From Planococcus koreensis (GTDB lineage Bacteria; Bacillota; Bacilli; Bacillales_A; Planococcaceae): a DNA stretch of 64,000 nt. Position numbers and translations under genes: made by a program. Shown here piece after piece: positions 1-7,453 of the stretch (the first letter of the stretch is position 1; each line of letters begins with the position of its first letter). Location of the stretch: assembly GCF_004761975.1 (NCBI RefSeq), contig NZ_RQII01000028.1, positions 62,001-126,000 of the forward strand, written 5' to 3'. The notes under the pieces are model-generated. The model did not search any database and had not been told where the DNA came from. It saw only the letters and a list, made by a program, of their open reading frames with translations.

Positions 1-87
1 TATTGTTTTTTATTTGCAATACTATTTTGAATATTTAGATTTAATATTTAAATCATTTACTATTAAGTTCTTGTTGTCTATAAAATG

Positions 88-111
88 AAAAAAAGAGCCC
101 AATCAGGCTCT
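88..111 (-). terminator. Terminator after the first SDR gene
   Basis: A 6-bp stem (94-99 with 106-111) is followed on the minus strand by a run of T residues, just past the stop of the dehydrogenase at 125. Confidence 0.7.
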
Positions 112-124
112 CTTCATTCTCGTA

Positions 125-868
125 TTATTGAGCTGTATATCCGCCGTCGACCAAAATGGTCGTGCCTGTCATAAATTCATTTTCACAAAGGAAGACGATG
201 GCATGGGCGATTTCTTCCGGCTGGCCGAGACGGCCGATCGGATGTTTTGCCACCAAGGCATCATAGAATTCCGGTCCGAGCGCATCACGGCTGACCATGC
301 CTGACTCGACATATCCAGGAGCGACTGCGTTGACGCGGATATTCTTGCTGGCGTATTGAAGGGCAAGTGATTTGGTCATCAAATTGACCGCCCCTTTGGA
401 AGCATTATACGCAAATGCGCCGCCTTCCCCGACGCTTCCGAGAATCGAAGAAGTGTTGATGACGACTCCACCGCCGGTTTTCATCATTTCCCGGACAGCA
501 TGTTTGGAACCGAAAAAGACGCTGTCCTGATTGACTGCGATGGTTTTATGGTAATCTTCGTACGTCAGCTCGTGGGTTTCGCCAAGAGAACCGATGCCCG
601 CGTTATTGACCATGATATCGAGCTGGCCGTATTGGCTGACCGCTTCCGCCACCAAGTTTTGTACAGCTTCTTCCTGGGACACATCCACTTTTAAAAATGA
701 GACGCTGCCGCTATGCTCTTTCATGTGTTCAACTGCGGCTTGGCCGCCTTCTTCATTGAAATCAGCCACCAGCACTTTCGCCCCTTTAGCCAGAAACGCT
801 TTTGCGGTTGCCAGCCCGATGCCAGATGCGCCGCCTGTCACCACTGCCACTTTGCCTTGTAAATCCAT
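125..868 (-). CDS. Short-chain dehydrogenase/reductase (SDR), classical type
   Basis: Cytosolic NAD(P)-dependent oxidoreductase of the classical SDR family, 247 residues, the usual length. The N-terminal Rossmann motif TGGASGIG is at residues 11-18, Asp36 after the second strand suggests a preference for NAD(H), NNAG is at 88-91, and the catalytic set Asn113, Ser141, Tyr154 and Lys158 is complete. The substrate cannot be read from the sequence; the family includes 3-oxoacyl-ACP reductases and sugar or alcohol dehydrogenases. The start is fixed by an AAGGAGG ribosome site. It is a close paralogue of the gene at 5022-5765, which lacks the catalytic Tyr. It is a single gene with its own promoter and terminator, so context gives no pathway. 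Confidence 0.9.
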   Translation of the reverse strand: MDLQGKVAVVTGGASGIGLATAKAFLAKGAKVLVADFNEEGGQAAVEHMKEHSGSVSFLKVDVSQEEAVQNLVAEAVSQYGQLDIMVNNAGIGSLGETHELTYEDYHKTIAVNQDSVFFGSKHAVREMMKTGGGVVINTSSILGSVGEGGAFAYNASKGAVNLMTKSLALQYASKNIRVNAVAPGYVESGMVSRDALGPEFYDALVAKHPIGRLGQPEEIAHAIVFLCENEFMTGTTILVDGGYTAQ

Positions 869-908
869 CCAATCTGCCTCCTTATGATTTAAAATTTCTC
901 ACCCTCCC

Positions 909-942
909 ATTATAACATTTATTTTCAGAATATTTGATATTC
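909..942 (-). promoter_or_regulatory. Promoter and palindromic operator candidate of the SDR gene
   Basis: An extended -10 (TGTTATAAT, hexamer at 909-914) lies before the SDR gene. The perfect palindrome GAATATCAAATATTC (928-942) covers the place of the -35 element, as a repressor site would. The paralogue at 5022 has a similar -10 region but only a half site. The binding protein is unknown. Confidence 0.45.
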
Positions 943-950
943 AATGAGTC

Positions 951-1367
951 TTACATGAAAAATACTTCCCGGTCTACTTGGTTCAAGGATTGCAACGCAG
1001 TGGCCAGCCGTTCTGCAAAATGCTCCGGCGGCTCTTTCGATTCCAGATGTACACAAATCAGGTTCGGGTTTTCTTCCAGCCATTGTGAATAGTCCGTTGG
1101 CAACGGAATCGGATGGCTCCGCAGGATTTTCAGAAAATCCGTGAATTCTTCCGGCAGCAAGCAGATTTCCGCCTTATTGACTGCTGTCCCATCTTCCTTC
1201 AAATGCTTGAACGAAATATCCAGGTCCAATTTGCAAGTAAAACAATGCTGATTGGATTGTATTTGAAGCGTCCGTTCTTTCCTGACCAGACAGCAATCCA
1301 ATTCGATTTCCGTCTCCGCGTCCAATAAATGCCCCACTTTTTCCGCAATCTTTTCGATGCGCTGCAT
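951..1367 (-). CDS. Hypothetical protein, 138 residues
   Basis: I do not recognise a family. The protein is small and soluble, with no signal peptide or membrane segment. It has a Cys-Cys pair near residue 25 and further scattered cysteines (CFTCKL), a CxxC-like spacing that could bind a metal, but this is only a guess. The start at 1367 is chosen because AAAGGGTGG lies at the right distance; an upstream in-frame ATG at 1436 falls inside a terminator hairpin and has no ribosome site. A terminator-like hairpin lies just ahead of the gene, so it may be read from a leader under attenuation or from a weak promoter between the hairpin and the start. Confidence 0.6.
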   Translation of the reverse strand: MQRIEKIAEKVGHLLDAETEIELDCCLVRKERTLQIQSNQHCFTCKLDLDISFKHLKEDGTAVNKAEICLLPEEFTDFLKILRSHPIPLPTDYSQWLEENPNLICVHLESKEPPEHFAERLATALQSLNQVDREVFFM

Positions 1368-1420
1368 ATTGATCCACCCTTTCATTGTCTTGTGCAAAAA
1401 TTTCAGCAGCAGTTTTAAAA

Positions 1421-1462
1421 ATAAAAAAAACGCCAAAAAGAATGCTTACATCCTTCTTGGCG
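1421..1462 (-). terminator. Strong hairpin terminator ahead of the 138-residue gene
   Basis: CGCCAAGAAGGAT pairs with its complement across a short loop (1431-1462) and is followed by eight T residues on the minus strand. It lies about 200 nt past the pabBC stop and directly before the next gene, so it may end the pab transcript or a short independent RNA, or act as an attenuator. Confidence 0.75.
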
Positions 1463-1620
1463 CTGTTACCGGCACTATCGTCCGGAACATTCAACCACTT
1501 TATATGAAAATCAGTTTATAGGCCGCTTGATGGCATGTGTAAATAAAGAGGTGTTCCTCTAACCGAAGAATACACAATCGCGGGTAAAAAGTAAAGCTAA
1601 TATACCTAATTAATTATACA
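1463..1620 (-). ncRNA. Possible structured leader or small RNA between pabBC and the next gene
   Basis: A -10-like TATAAT sits near 1610-1621 on the minus strand. From there about 160 nt without coding capacity run into the terminator at 1421-1462. The stretch holds a small hairpin (TTAGAGG...CCTCT region near 1545-1562) and a second one with the CCGG...CCGG arms near 1470-1485. I could not match it to a riboswitch class I know. It may simply be an untranslated tail. Confidence 0.3.
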
Positions 1621-1664
1621 TAAAAATATCGTTTATTTGACTTTACGTTGTTTTTTATACCACT

Positions 1665-3419
1665 TTATTGCGTTTTCACTGGAATTCCAATGTCTATTTC
1701 CACCCAGCCGCGAACGCCATTGATGAACCAGACTGCGTCCCATTCTGCGAGGCTGTCTTTGCGGACAATGCGCTCTTCAATGTTGCCGTTGTCGAGCAGC
1801 TGCTGCCGGAACGTGCCGGCAAGCAACCCGCTTTCAACCGGCGGGGTGAAAAAACGGCCATCCTTTTCCACAACCAGATTGCCGATTGTGAACTCAGTGA
1901 GTTCTCCGTTTTCATTCCATAAGAGCGCGGTGAAAGCCGTGTCGGCATCTTGCTGAGCCTCATCGTAAACTTTGCGGTGCGTTGTCTTATGGAAGAGGAA
2001 CGGGTTGGAAGAATCAACCGGCTCCTTGGCAAGCACCGCTTTCAGTCGGCCTGTAGTCGGCTGCAGCGGCTGAGCTTCGGCAACTGCCCCACCCATCTTG
2101 TCCACCAGCAGCCGGACTTTATAAAGCCCTTGCGGATGAGCCTCGGCACACGCTGCCAGCCTCTGCTCCACTTTCGCCAGATCTGCCGGGAAGCCAAAGT
2201 ATTTGGCGGATGCCTCCAAGCGGTTGAGATGGTAAGGCAGGAGCGGGAAAACGCCATCTTCCAATTTCAGCGACTCCAGCAGGCTGAACTCAGGCCGCTC
2301 GGCTGTCAGCACTTTCGCTTTGGCGTACAATTCCTCGAACTCCCCTTCGGAAGTCGAATCCCACGTGATGCCGCCCCCTACCCCATATTGCGCATTTCCT
2401 TTTTCCGCATCCACGACGACCGTGCGGATCGGCACGCTGAACACCGCATTTTTTTCAGGGGTAATAAAACCGATTGCTCCGCAATACACTTCACGCGGCG
2501 ATTGTTCGAGCGCGGCAATAAATTGCATCGTACTGATTTTCGGCGCTCCGGTGATCGAACCGCATGGAAACAGCGCTTTGAACCAGTCATACACTGTAAG
2601 TCCCGGAACGAGGTCAGCTTCAATGGTCGAGGTCAGCTGAAGAACCGTCGGATAAGCCTCAACTTCAAACAGCTTGGAAGCCTGGACCGTGCCGCTTTCG
2701 GCAAGCCGGCTCATGTCATTGCGCAGCAGATCGACAATCATCAGATTCTCCGCCCGCTCTTTTTCTGAAGCGAGCAATTGCTGCGCCTTCGCCCGGTCTT
2801 CAGCCAAATTGCGCCCTCTCGCCGCTGTCCCTTTCATCGGTTTTGTCGTCAACCGGCCATCCTGCACACGGAAAAACAGCTCCGGGGAAGCCGACAAAAT
2901 GCGGTAGCGGCCCAAATTCAAATAAGCGCCGTATCCTGCCTGCTGATTGCGGGCAAGCTGGCGGTAAAATGACCGGTCGCTGCCGCTGAACGATGCATGG
3001 AGCCTCTCTGTGTAGTTGACTTGGTACGTGTGCCCTTCTTCGATGGCGGTTTTAATATCCGCAATGCCTTTTTTGTATTGGTCTTCTGAACTCGCCATCC
3101 GCCAAGAGGAAACCCGGTAAGGCTCCGCTGCAGGCTCCGGTTCTGGCGCTTTCGGCTGCCGGAAAATACCGAACCAGATGAGCGGCATTTCTGCGCCCGC
3201 CTTTACTTGCATTTCTGCTTGAAATGCCGGCGCCGCTTCGTAGGACACATAACCCGCCGCGTAAAAACCTTGCGCCAGCGCTTTTTCGATTTCCTCCATG
3301 ATGCGCGGGATGTCTTGCAAATCGTGAGTTTCCAGCACCTTTACAGGCTCCGTAAAGAAGATTGGCTCTATGTTCCCTTCAGCATTGCGAAACTCATACA
3401 CTAGGTGAGGGTTGTACAT
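1665..3419 (-). CDS. pabB: Aminodeoxychorismate synthase component I fused to aminodeoxychorismate lyase (PabB-PabC)
   Basis: Bifunctional enzyme of p-aminobenzoate and folate synthesis, 584 residues. Residues about 100-375 form the chorismate-binding domain: KPMKGT carries the PabB-type Lys196 (anthranilate synthases have Ala there), and GSITGAPK (287-294) is the family signature. From about 380 to the end is a PLP-dependent class IV aminotransferase fold like 4-amino-4-deoxychorismate lyase, with KTTHR near its active site. The fusion lets one chain make and cleave aminodeoxychorismate using ammonia from PabA. The start at 3419 has AAGGAGGTG at good spacing and overlaps the pabA end by 26 bp, which suggests translational coupling. 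The genes for later folate steps are not next to it. Confidence 0.92.
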   Translation of the reverse strand: MYNPHLVYEFRNAEGNIEPIFFTEPVKVLETHDLQDIPRIMEEIEKALAQGFYAAGYVSYEAAPAFQAEMQVKAGAEMPLIWFGIFRQPKAPEPEPAAEPYRVSSWRMASSEDQYKKGIADIKTAIEEGHTYQVNYTERLHASFSGSDRSFYRQLARNQQAGYGAYLNLGRYRILSASPELFFRVQDGRLTTKPMKGTAARGRNLAEDRAKAQQLLASEKERAENLMIVDLLRNDMSRLAESGTVQASKLFEVEAYPTVLQLTSTIEADLVPGLTVYDWFKALFPCGSITGAPKISTMQFIAALEQSPREVYCGAIGFITPEKNAVFSVPIRTVVVDAEKGNAQYGVGGGITWDSTSEGEFEELYAKAKVLTAERPEFSLLESLKLEDGVFPLLPYHLNRLEASAKYFGFPADLAKVEQRLAACAEAHPQGLYKVRLLVDKMGGAVAEAQPLQPTTGRLKAVLAKEPVDSSNPFLFHKTTHRKVYDEAQQDADTAFTALLWNENGELTEFTIGNLVVEKDGRFFTPPVESGLLAGTFRQQLLDNGNIEERIVRKDSLAEWDAVWFINGVRGWVEIDIGIPVKTQ

Positions 3420-4020
3420 TTTCCGCACCTCCTTGTTTTGCCGATTTCCAGGCAAGCGCATCGTCATAGCAGTTTTTCAGCATCGCAAAACCGTCAGCCG
3501 TCAAAATCGATTCCGGATGGAACTGGATGCCGGCGACCGGCAAGTCCCGATGCTGCACCGCCATCACGACACCGTCTTCACTGAGCGCTGTGATGTTCAG
3601 GCAGGACGGCATCGACTCTTTGTCTGCAATCAGCGAGTGGTAGCGCGTCACTTTCGCCGGCGAAGGGATGCCCGCAAACAAGCCGCTTCCGTCATGCGTG
3701 ATGAGCGACACTTTGCCGTGCATCGGCTGCTGCCCTTTGGTGATGCGTCCGCCGAAATGTTTGACAAGCGTCTGGTGGCCCAGGCATACGCCAAGAATGG
3801 GAATGGTCCCGCTCAGCGATTCCAACGCTTCTCGCGTGGCACCTTGCTGAACCGGGCGTCCCGGTCCCGGCGACAGCACCAAAAGATCCGGCGCCAGCTC
3901 TTTCAGTTGCGCCGCATCCGTTTGGCCATTTTGAAAAACCCGCACATCCGAATCGAATTGGTGGAAATAATGGACAAGATTATATGTGAATGAATCGTGG
4001 TTATCGATGACGACAATCAT
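3394..4020 (-). CDS. pabA: Aminodeoxychorismate/anthranilate synthase glutamine amidotransferase (PabA/TrpG)
   Basis: Class I glutamine amidotransferase, 208 residues, that hydrolyses glutamine and passes ammonia to PabB. The sequence shows the DNHDSFTYN start, the oxyanion and nucleophile region GVCLGHQ with the catalytic Cys, and the closing His-Glu pair in FHPES. It is encoded first, with pabBC overlapping its 3' end, so the job in p-aminobenzoate synthesis is clear; in relatives the same subunit can also serve anthranilate synthase. The start at 4020 is preceded by GAGGTG. The C-terminal tail of about 20 residues past FHPES is slightly longer than usual because the overlap with pabBC is used as coding sequence. 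Confidence 0.92.
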   Translation of the reverse strand: MIVVIDNHDSFTYNLVHYFHQFDSDVRVFQNGQTDAAQLKELAPDLLVLSPGPGRPVQQGATREALESLSGTIPILGVCLGHQTLVKHFGGRITKGQQPMHGKVSLITHDGSGLFAGIPSPAKVTRYHSLIADKESMPSCLNITALSEDGVVMAVQHRDLPVAGIQFHPESILTADGFAMLKNCYDDALAWKSAKQGGAENVQPSPSV

Positions 4021-4140
4021 GGCGCACCTCATTTTTCTATAGTTCACGTGCTTTTATTATACCTGCTTCGAAATAGTAAGAGAATTATTATTGTCGGACT
4101 GCTAGGAATGCGGGATATCGCATGATGCAAGTAAAGCTGG

Positions 4141-4255
4141 TTTTCTGCAAACAAACTCCGTATTCTGCAAACAAACTCCGTATTCTGCAAACAAACTCCG
4201 TATTCTGCAAACAAACTCCGTATTCTGCAAACAAACTCCGTATTCTGCAAACAAA
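4141..4255. repeat. 20-bp tandem repeat, five full copies and one partial
   Basis: The unit TATTCTGCAAACAAACTCCG recurs with 20-bp period at 4141, 4161, 4181, 4201 and 4221, and a 15-bp partial copy ends at 4255. Copies are identical except for one base in the first. The period is not a multiple of three, so open frames across it are artefacts. It sits between the pabA promoter side and the terminator of the DUF1801 gene. Confidence 0.95.
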
Positions 4256-4281
4256 AAGGCCAGCTGCATTTACAGCTGGCC
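4252..4281 (-). terminator. Terminator after the DUF1801 gene
   Basis: GGCCAGCTG (4258-4266) pairs with CAGCTGGCC (4273-4281), followed by TTTTTG on the minus strand. Confidence 0.85.
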
Positions 4282-4298
4282 TGCTTCACTTCGTGACG

Positions 4299-4655
4299 TC
4301 ATTTCTTCCCTTTTTCAAGGTTTTCAGCCACCCGAAACCGGACAATCCGGCGGATCAAGTCATACGGCATCGGCTGGTCGAGCGGAAACTGAACGGATCC
4401 TTTTCCTTGTTTGTACGGGGCGAGCTCTTGCTGAAAGGCTGTAATGCCACTTGGCACAGGATAAAACCCGATGTGGTTCTTGAATGCTGCAAAATGCACC
4501 AGATTGCCGTTCAGCATAAATGTCGGCAGTTGATAGCTGATGGTCTCTTTGGCTTCCGGCGCTTCTTCCTGGATGACGCGCCTCAGCTTCTGCAAAATCT
4601 CCTGTACGTCTGCAGGTGCTTGCTGGATGTAATCGTCGATCGTCTCGATGCCCAT
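4299..4655 (-). CDS. DUF1801 (YdhG/iron chaperone-like) protein
   Basis: Small cytosolic protein of 118 residues of the DUF1801 family, which includes frataxin-like YdhG of Bacillus. Typical features are the N-terminal IDDYIQQAPADVQEIL helix, EAKETISYQLPTF in the middle and the PSG...F...L segment after it. Family members have been linked to iron handling, but the role of this one is not established. The start at 4655 was chosen for the AAAGGAG site; the longer reading (4673) has none. It is a single gene with its own terminator. Confidence 0.8.
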   Translation of the reverse strand: MGIETIDDYIQQAPADVQEILQKLRRVIQEEAPEAKETISYQLPTFMLNGNLVHFAAFKNHIGFYPVPSGITAFQQELAPYKQGKGSVQFPLDQPMPYDLIRRIVRFRVAENLEKGKK

Positions 4656-4767
4656 GATGGCTCCTTTCCTCACGCTGGATTTTCGGATCTTTCTTATCTC
4701 AATTCCACGTTTTTTTCCGGATTCTCCTTTACCGGTGTCTGCTGCAAGTAACGTCGCCTCACTTCAC

Positions 4768-4799
4768 AAAAAGCAGCCAGCTATCCATTAGCCGGCTGC
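4768..4799 (-). terminator. Terminator after the small lipoprotein gene
   Basis: GCAGCCGGCT pairs with AGCTGGCTGC (4773-4799) and TTTTTG follows on the minus strand. Confidence 0.85.
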
Positions 4800-4816
4800 C
4801 TTTTCACCATAAAAGT

Positions 4817-4972
4817 TCAATCGTCGTCATCATCTTCCTCTTCTTCATTGCCATCCATTTGTTCCGAGTCGTTGTTTTCTTCATCTGAATCGCCGCCGTT
4901 GCCGCAAGCTGCTAACATACTCACGGACAGCAATGCCGCTGCACCGACTTTCCACCATTTATCGATTGCCAT
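4817..4972 (-). CDS. Small acidic lipoprotein, 51 residues
   Basis: A short gene with a clear AGGGAGG ribosome site and its own terminator. The product starts MAIDKWWKVGAAALL, a basic start and hydrophobic stretch, followed by the lipobox LAAC, so cleavage before the Cys would leave a lipid-anchored peptide of about 30 residues on the outer face of the membrane. The mature part is almost only Gly, Ser, Asn, Asp and Glu and ends in a run of five Glu/Asp pairs (EEEEDDDDD). There is no fold to name. Such acidic tails could bind cations or keep a spacer off the wall, but that is a guess. Confidence 0.75.
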   Translation of the reverse strand: MAIDKWWKVGAAALLSVSMLAACGNGGDSDEENNDSEQMDGNEEEEDDDDD

Positions 4973-5021
4973 AAACTCGTCCTCCCTTCAGAAGTTTCGT
5001 TGCTACTAGTTCTTTACCCCT

Positions 5022-5765
5022 TTACTGCGCTGTGTATCCGCCATCAACCATGATTGTCGCCCCTGTGACAAACTCGTTTTCACACAGGAAGATGATGGCA
5101 TGAGCGACTTCTTCGGGCCGTCCTAAGCGCCCGATCGGATGTTTGGCTACTGCCCTGTCATAAGCTTCGGGGCTTAATATACGGCGATTTGTCATACCCG
5201 TTTCAATATAACCCGGGCTTACCGCATTCACTCGAATGTTTTTGTCCGCATATTGAAGAGCCAACGATTTTGTCATCATTTTCACTGCCCCTTTAGAAGC
5301 CGTGACGGCAAAAGCACTTCCCTCTCCTACTGTTCCCAAGATCGATGCTGTGTTGACAATCGCACCGCCTCCGGTTTTCAGCATTTCGCGGATGGCGTGT
5401 TTCGAGCCGAAGAACACGCCATCCTGGTTAACCGCAATGACTTTCCGGTAATCCTCGTACGCAAGCAGATGCGTTTCACTGAGCGCGCGAACTCCGGCAT
5501 TATTGACCATAATATCAATCCGCCCAAAAGCTTCGACTGTTTTCGCTATCAGGTTCGCGACGGAATCCTCCTGCGCGGCATCGAATTCAATAAATTCCAC
5601 TTCTGCTCCGGTGTCTTGAAGTTCCTTTGCAGCGGCCCGCCCGCCTTCTGCATGAATATCAGCGACAACCACTTTAGCGCCTTTTGCCACGAGCGCTTTT
5701 GCAGTCGCCAAACCAATCCCGGACGCCGCGCCGGTGACGACGGCCACCTTTCCTGCTATGTCCAT
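5022..5765 (-). CDS. SDR-family protein with the catalytic tyrosine replaced by valine
   Basis: Paralogue of the gene at 125-868: same length (247), the same Rossmann motif TGAASGIG (11-18), Asp36, NNAG (88-91), Asn113, Ser141 and Lys158. The key catalytic residue is different: the YxxxK motif reads AFAVTASKG, so residue 154 is Val (codon GTC) where the paralogue has Tyr. With Tyr lost, ordinary hydride-transfer chemistry is unlikely; the protein may be inactive, a structural partner in a mixed tetramer with its paralogue, or a binding protein. No frameshift or stop is present, so the frame is under selection or the change is recent. The start has GGAGGG and the promoter resembles that of the paralogue. 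Confidence 0.85.
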   Translation of the reverse strand: MDIAGKVAVVTGAASGIGLATAKALVAKGAKVVVADIHAEGGRAAAKELQDTGAEVEFIEFDAAQEDSVANLIAKTVEAFGRIDIMVNNAGVRALSETHLLAYEDYRKVIAVNQDGVFFGSKHAIREMLKTGGGAIVNTASILGTVGEGSAFAVTASKGAVKMMTKSLALQYADKNIRVNAVSPGYIETGMTNRRILSPEAYDRAVAKHPIGRLGRPEEVAHAIIFLCENEFVTGATIMVDGGYTAQ

Positions 5766-5889
5766 TTCAATCCCTCCTTCGTTTATGTTCTTCTATATCA
5801 CCTATTCTAACAGTATTTTTCTGAATTTTTAGTTTTATTAATCGATCTTTTATTTTAATTAACTCTCCACAGCCGAAAAAATCTCGATC

Positions 5890-5923
5890 AAAAAAGTGCT
5901 TTCCGATTGAAAAGCACTTTTTT
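5890..5923 (-). terminator. Terminator of the nrd operon
   Basis: AAAAGTGCTTTtc...gaAAAGCACTTTT with flanking A and T runs; it works on paper in both directions and closes the flavodoxin gene at 5935. Confidence 0.85.
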
Positions 5924-5934
5924 GACATGATTAT

Positions 5935-6414
5935 TTAATTCGTTGCGGTAAGCATCACTTTTTGCCAGCTGGCTTCGATGCTTGCTGCCAATTTCTCGAA
6001 GCGCGGATAATCCAGATCTTGCGGCATCAGCTCCACTTTTAGCGTGGCCGCCAGTTCCGTATGGACAAAAAGCATGTCCCGGAAGCGGTCGACGGCGCCG
6101 CAGAATTCAGCGTAGCAGCTGTCGCCCGTACCGAACACAGCTGTCACCAGCTTTTTGTGGCCGAGTTCTTCAAAAGCAGTGAACAAGCCGCGCAGCTCTT
6201 TCGGAATCTCGCCGCTGCCCCATGTGTAGGTGCCGATGACAACAACGTCGTAACGAGAGAGTTCGGCAAGCGGAAAGTCGTTTATTGCGAAAATGCTTAC
6301 GGGCACCTGCGTTTGACGGCAGATGTGCTGTAGGATTTCCGCTGCGGCTTTCGTGTTGCCGGTAGCCGACGCATAAACGATGGCGACTCGCGGCTTATAA
6401 TTCGTCGAAGCCAT
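5935..6414 (-). CDS. Flavodoxin
   Basis: FMN-binding electron carrier of 159 residues. The phosphate loop ASATGNTKAAAEIL comes right after the first strand, then TYTWGSGEIP and FGTGDSCYAEFCGAVDRF form the two loops around the isoalloxazine ring. It is the last gene of the ribonucleotide reductase operon and overlaps the end of nrdB by 20 bp, which suggests coupling. By analogy with NrdI it could reduce or reactivate the NrdB metal centre, but it is a normal long flavodoxin and not an NrdI sequence. The start MASTNYK at 6414 is chosen because the longer reading (6477) lies deep inside nrdB; its ribosome site is weak. Confidence 0.88.
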   Translation of the reverse strand: MASTNYKPRVAIVYASATGNTKAAAEILQHICRQTQVPVSIFAINDFPLAELSRYDVVVIGTYTWGSGEIPKELRGLFTAFEELGHKKLVTAVFGTGDSCYAEFCGAVDRFRDMLFVHTELAATLKVELMPQDLDYPRFEKLAASIEASWQKVMLTATN

Positions 6415-7441
6415 TCGACTGCGATACTTTCGAGTAGGTCCGGGATTTCTGTTCGAAGAAATCGGATTTTGTGTCATTCATCATGCCGTCGCCGAAAACT
6501 TGGATCCACGGCATCGGGTTGTCGCGCTCGGCATAGAGGTTATCGAGCCCGAGCTGACGCAGGCGTTTATTGGCCAAGTATTCGACGTAGCCTTCGAATT
6601 CAATAAGGTCGAGCCCTTGGATGTCAGCCAGGATGTAGCGCGCCCATTCCTTTTCGAGTTCGACGGCCGCTCCGACCGCTTCGTAGACGTACGCGATATT
6701 GTCGTCCGAATTCAGCTCCGGGTTTTCCGTCAACAAGATCCGGATAAATTGCGCGATGAAATAAGCGTGCTGCATCTCGTCGCGCTGGATATAGCTGATC
6801 ATCGTGCTGGTCTTGAGCATTTTCTGCTGGCGCGCCAAATGGTAGAAGAATGCGAAGCCAGCGTAGAAATAGATCCCTTCCAAATTGATGGAATTGACGC
6901 TGAGGCGGAATAAATTCTGCGGTGTCGGGTCTTCCCTGAACGCTTCGTAAGCATCCAGGATCAATTCGTTGCGCTTGCGGACAATCGGATCGCTTTTCGC
7001 TTGGTCGAAGCGCGCATTTTGCTCGCTGATCGGCACGAGCGAACTCAAAATATACGAATACGATTCGTTGTGGACCGCCTCCTGCTGGGAAATGACCGCA
7101 AAAATCGCTTTGAAGCTCGAATCGGTGACATAGTCCATGACCTGGCTCATCGTCGGCGTCTGCAGGCTGTCGAGCGACGCCAGCTGCGTATTGATGCGCA
7201 GGAAGACATCCTGTTCGGTCACACTGAGTAGATCCCATTGCTTGATGTCGTCCTGCATATTGATTTCCTGCGCTTTCCAGAAGTTCGACAAAAGCGTTTG
7301 GTACATATCGTACATTTGCGGATACGCGATATCGTTCCAATTCAGCAGGCCGGACGATTGGCCGTTCAGGATGCCGGTGGATTTATTGGGCTGCTCGGGA
7401 TTGAGCAGTTTGATCTTTTTCAGCGGTGTGTGGATCGTCAT
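6395..7441 (-). CDS. nrdB: Class I ribonucleotide reductase small subunit (NrdB/R2)
   Basis: Ferritin-like di-metal subunit, 348 residues, that houses the tyrosyl radical used by NrdA to reduce ribonucleotides. All expected metal ligands can be seen: Asp91, Glu121 and His124 (QQEAVHNESY), Glu188 (INLEG), and Glu222 with His225 (RDEMQH). The radical Tyr128 is four residues after His124, so this is a tyrosyl-radical type and not a Tyr-less one. A strong AAGGAGG site lies 12 bp after the nrdA stop. It belongs to the operon thioesterase-nrdA-nrdB-flavodoxin, which is preceded by a cobalamin riboswitch. Nothing in it looks damaged. Confidence 0.95.
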   Translation of the reverse strand: MTIHTPLKKIKLLNPEQPNKSTGILNGQSSGLLNWNDIAYPQMYDMYQTLLSNFWKAQEINMQDDIKQWDLLSVTEQDVFLRINTQLASLDSLQTPTMSQVMDYVTDSSFKAIFAVISQQEAVHNESYSYILSSLVPISEQNARFDQAKSDPIVRKRNELILDAYEAFREDPTPQNLFRLSVNSINLEGIYFYAGFAFFYHLARQQKMLKTSTMISYIQRDEMQHAYFIAQFIRILLTENPELNSDDNIAYVYEAVGAAVELEKEWARYILADIQGLDLIEFEGYVEYLANKRLRQLGLDNLYAERDNPMPWIQVFGDGMMNDTKSDFFEQKSRTYSKVSQSNGFDEL

Positions 7442-7453
7442 GGCGGTTCCTCC

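Noticed and set aside
1648-2768. Plus-strand open frames over pabBC
   Set aside because: Antisense of a conserved enzyme; no ribosome site and no known domain.
4141-4255. CRISPR array
   Set aside because: The units are directly adjacent with no spacers, and no cas gene is in the window.
4044-4751. Long open frames on both strands across the 20-bp repeat
   Set aside because: The 20-bp period makes every frame open by chance; there are no ribosome sites or family matches, and a terminator cuts through them.
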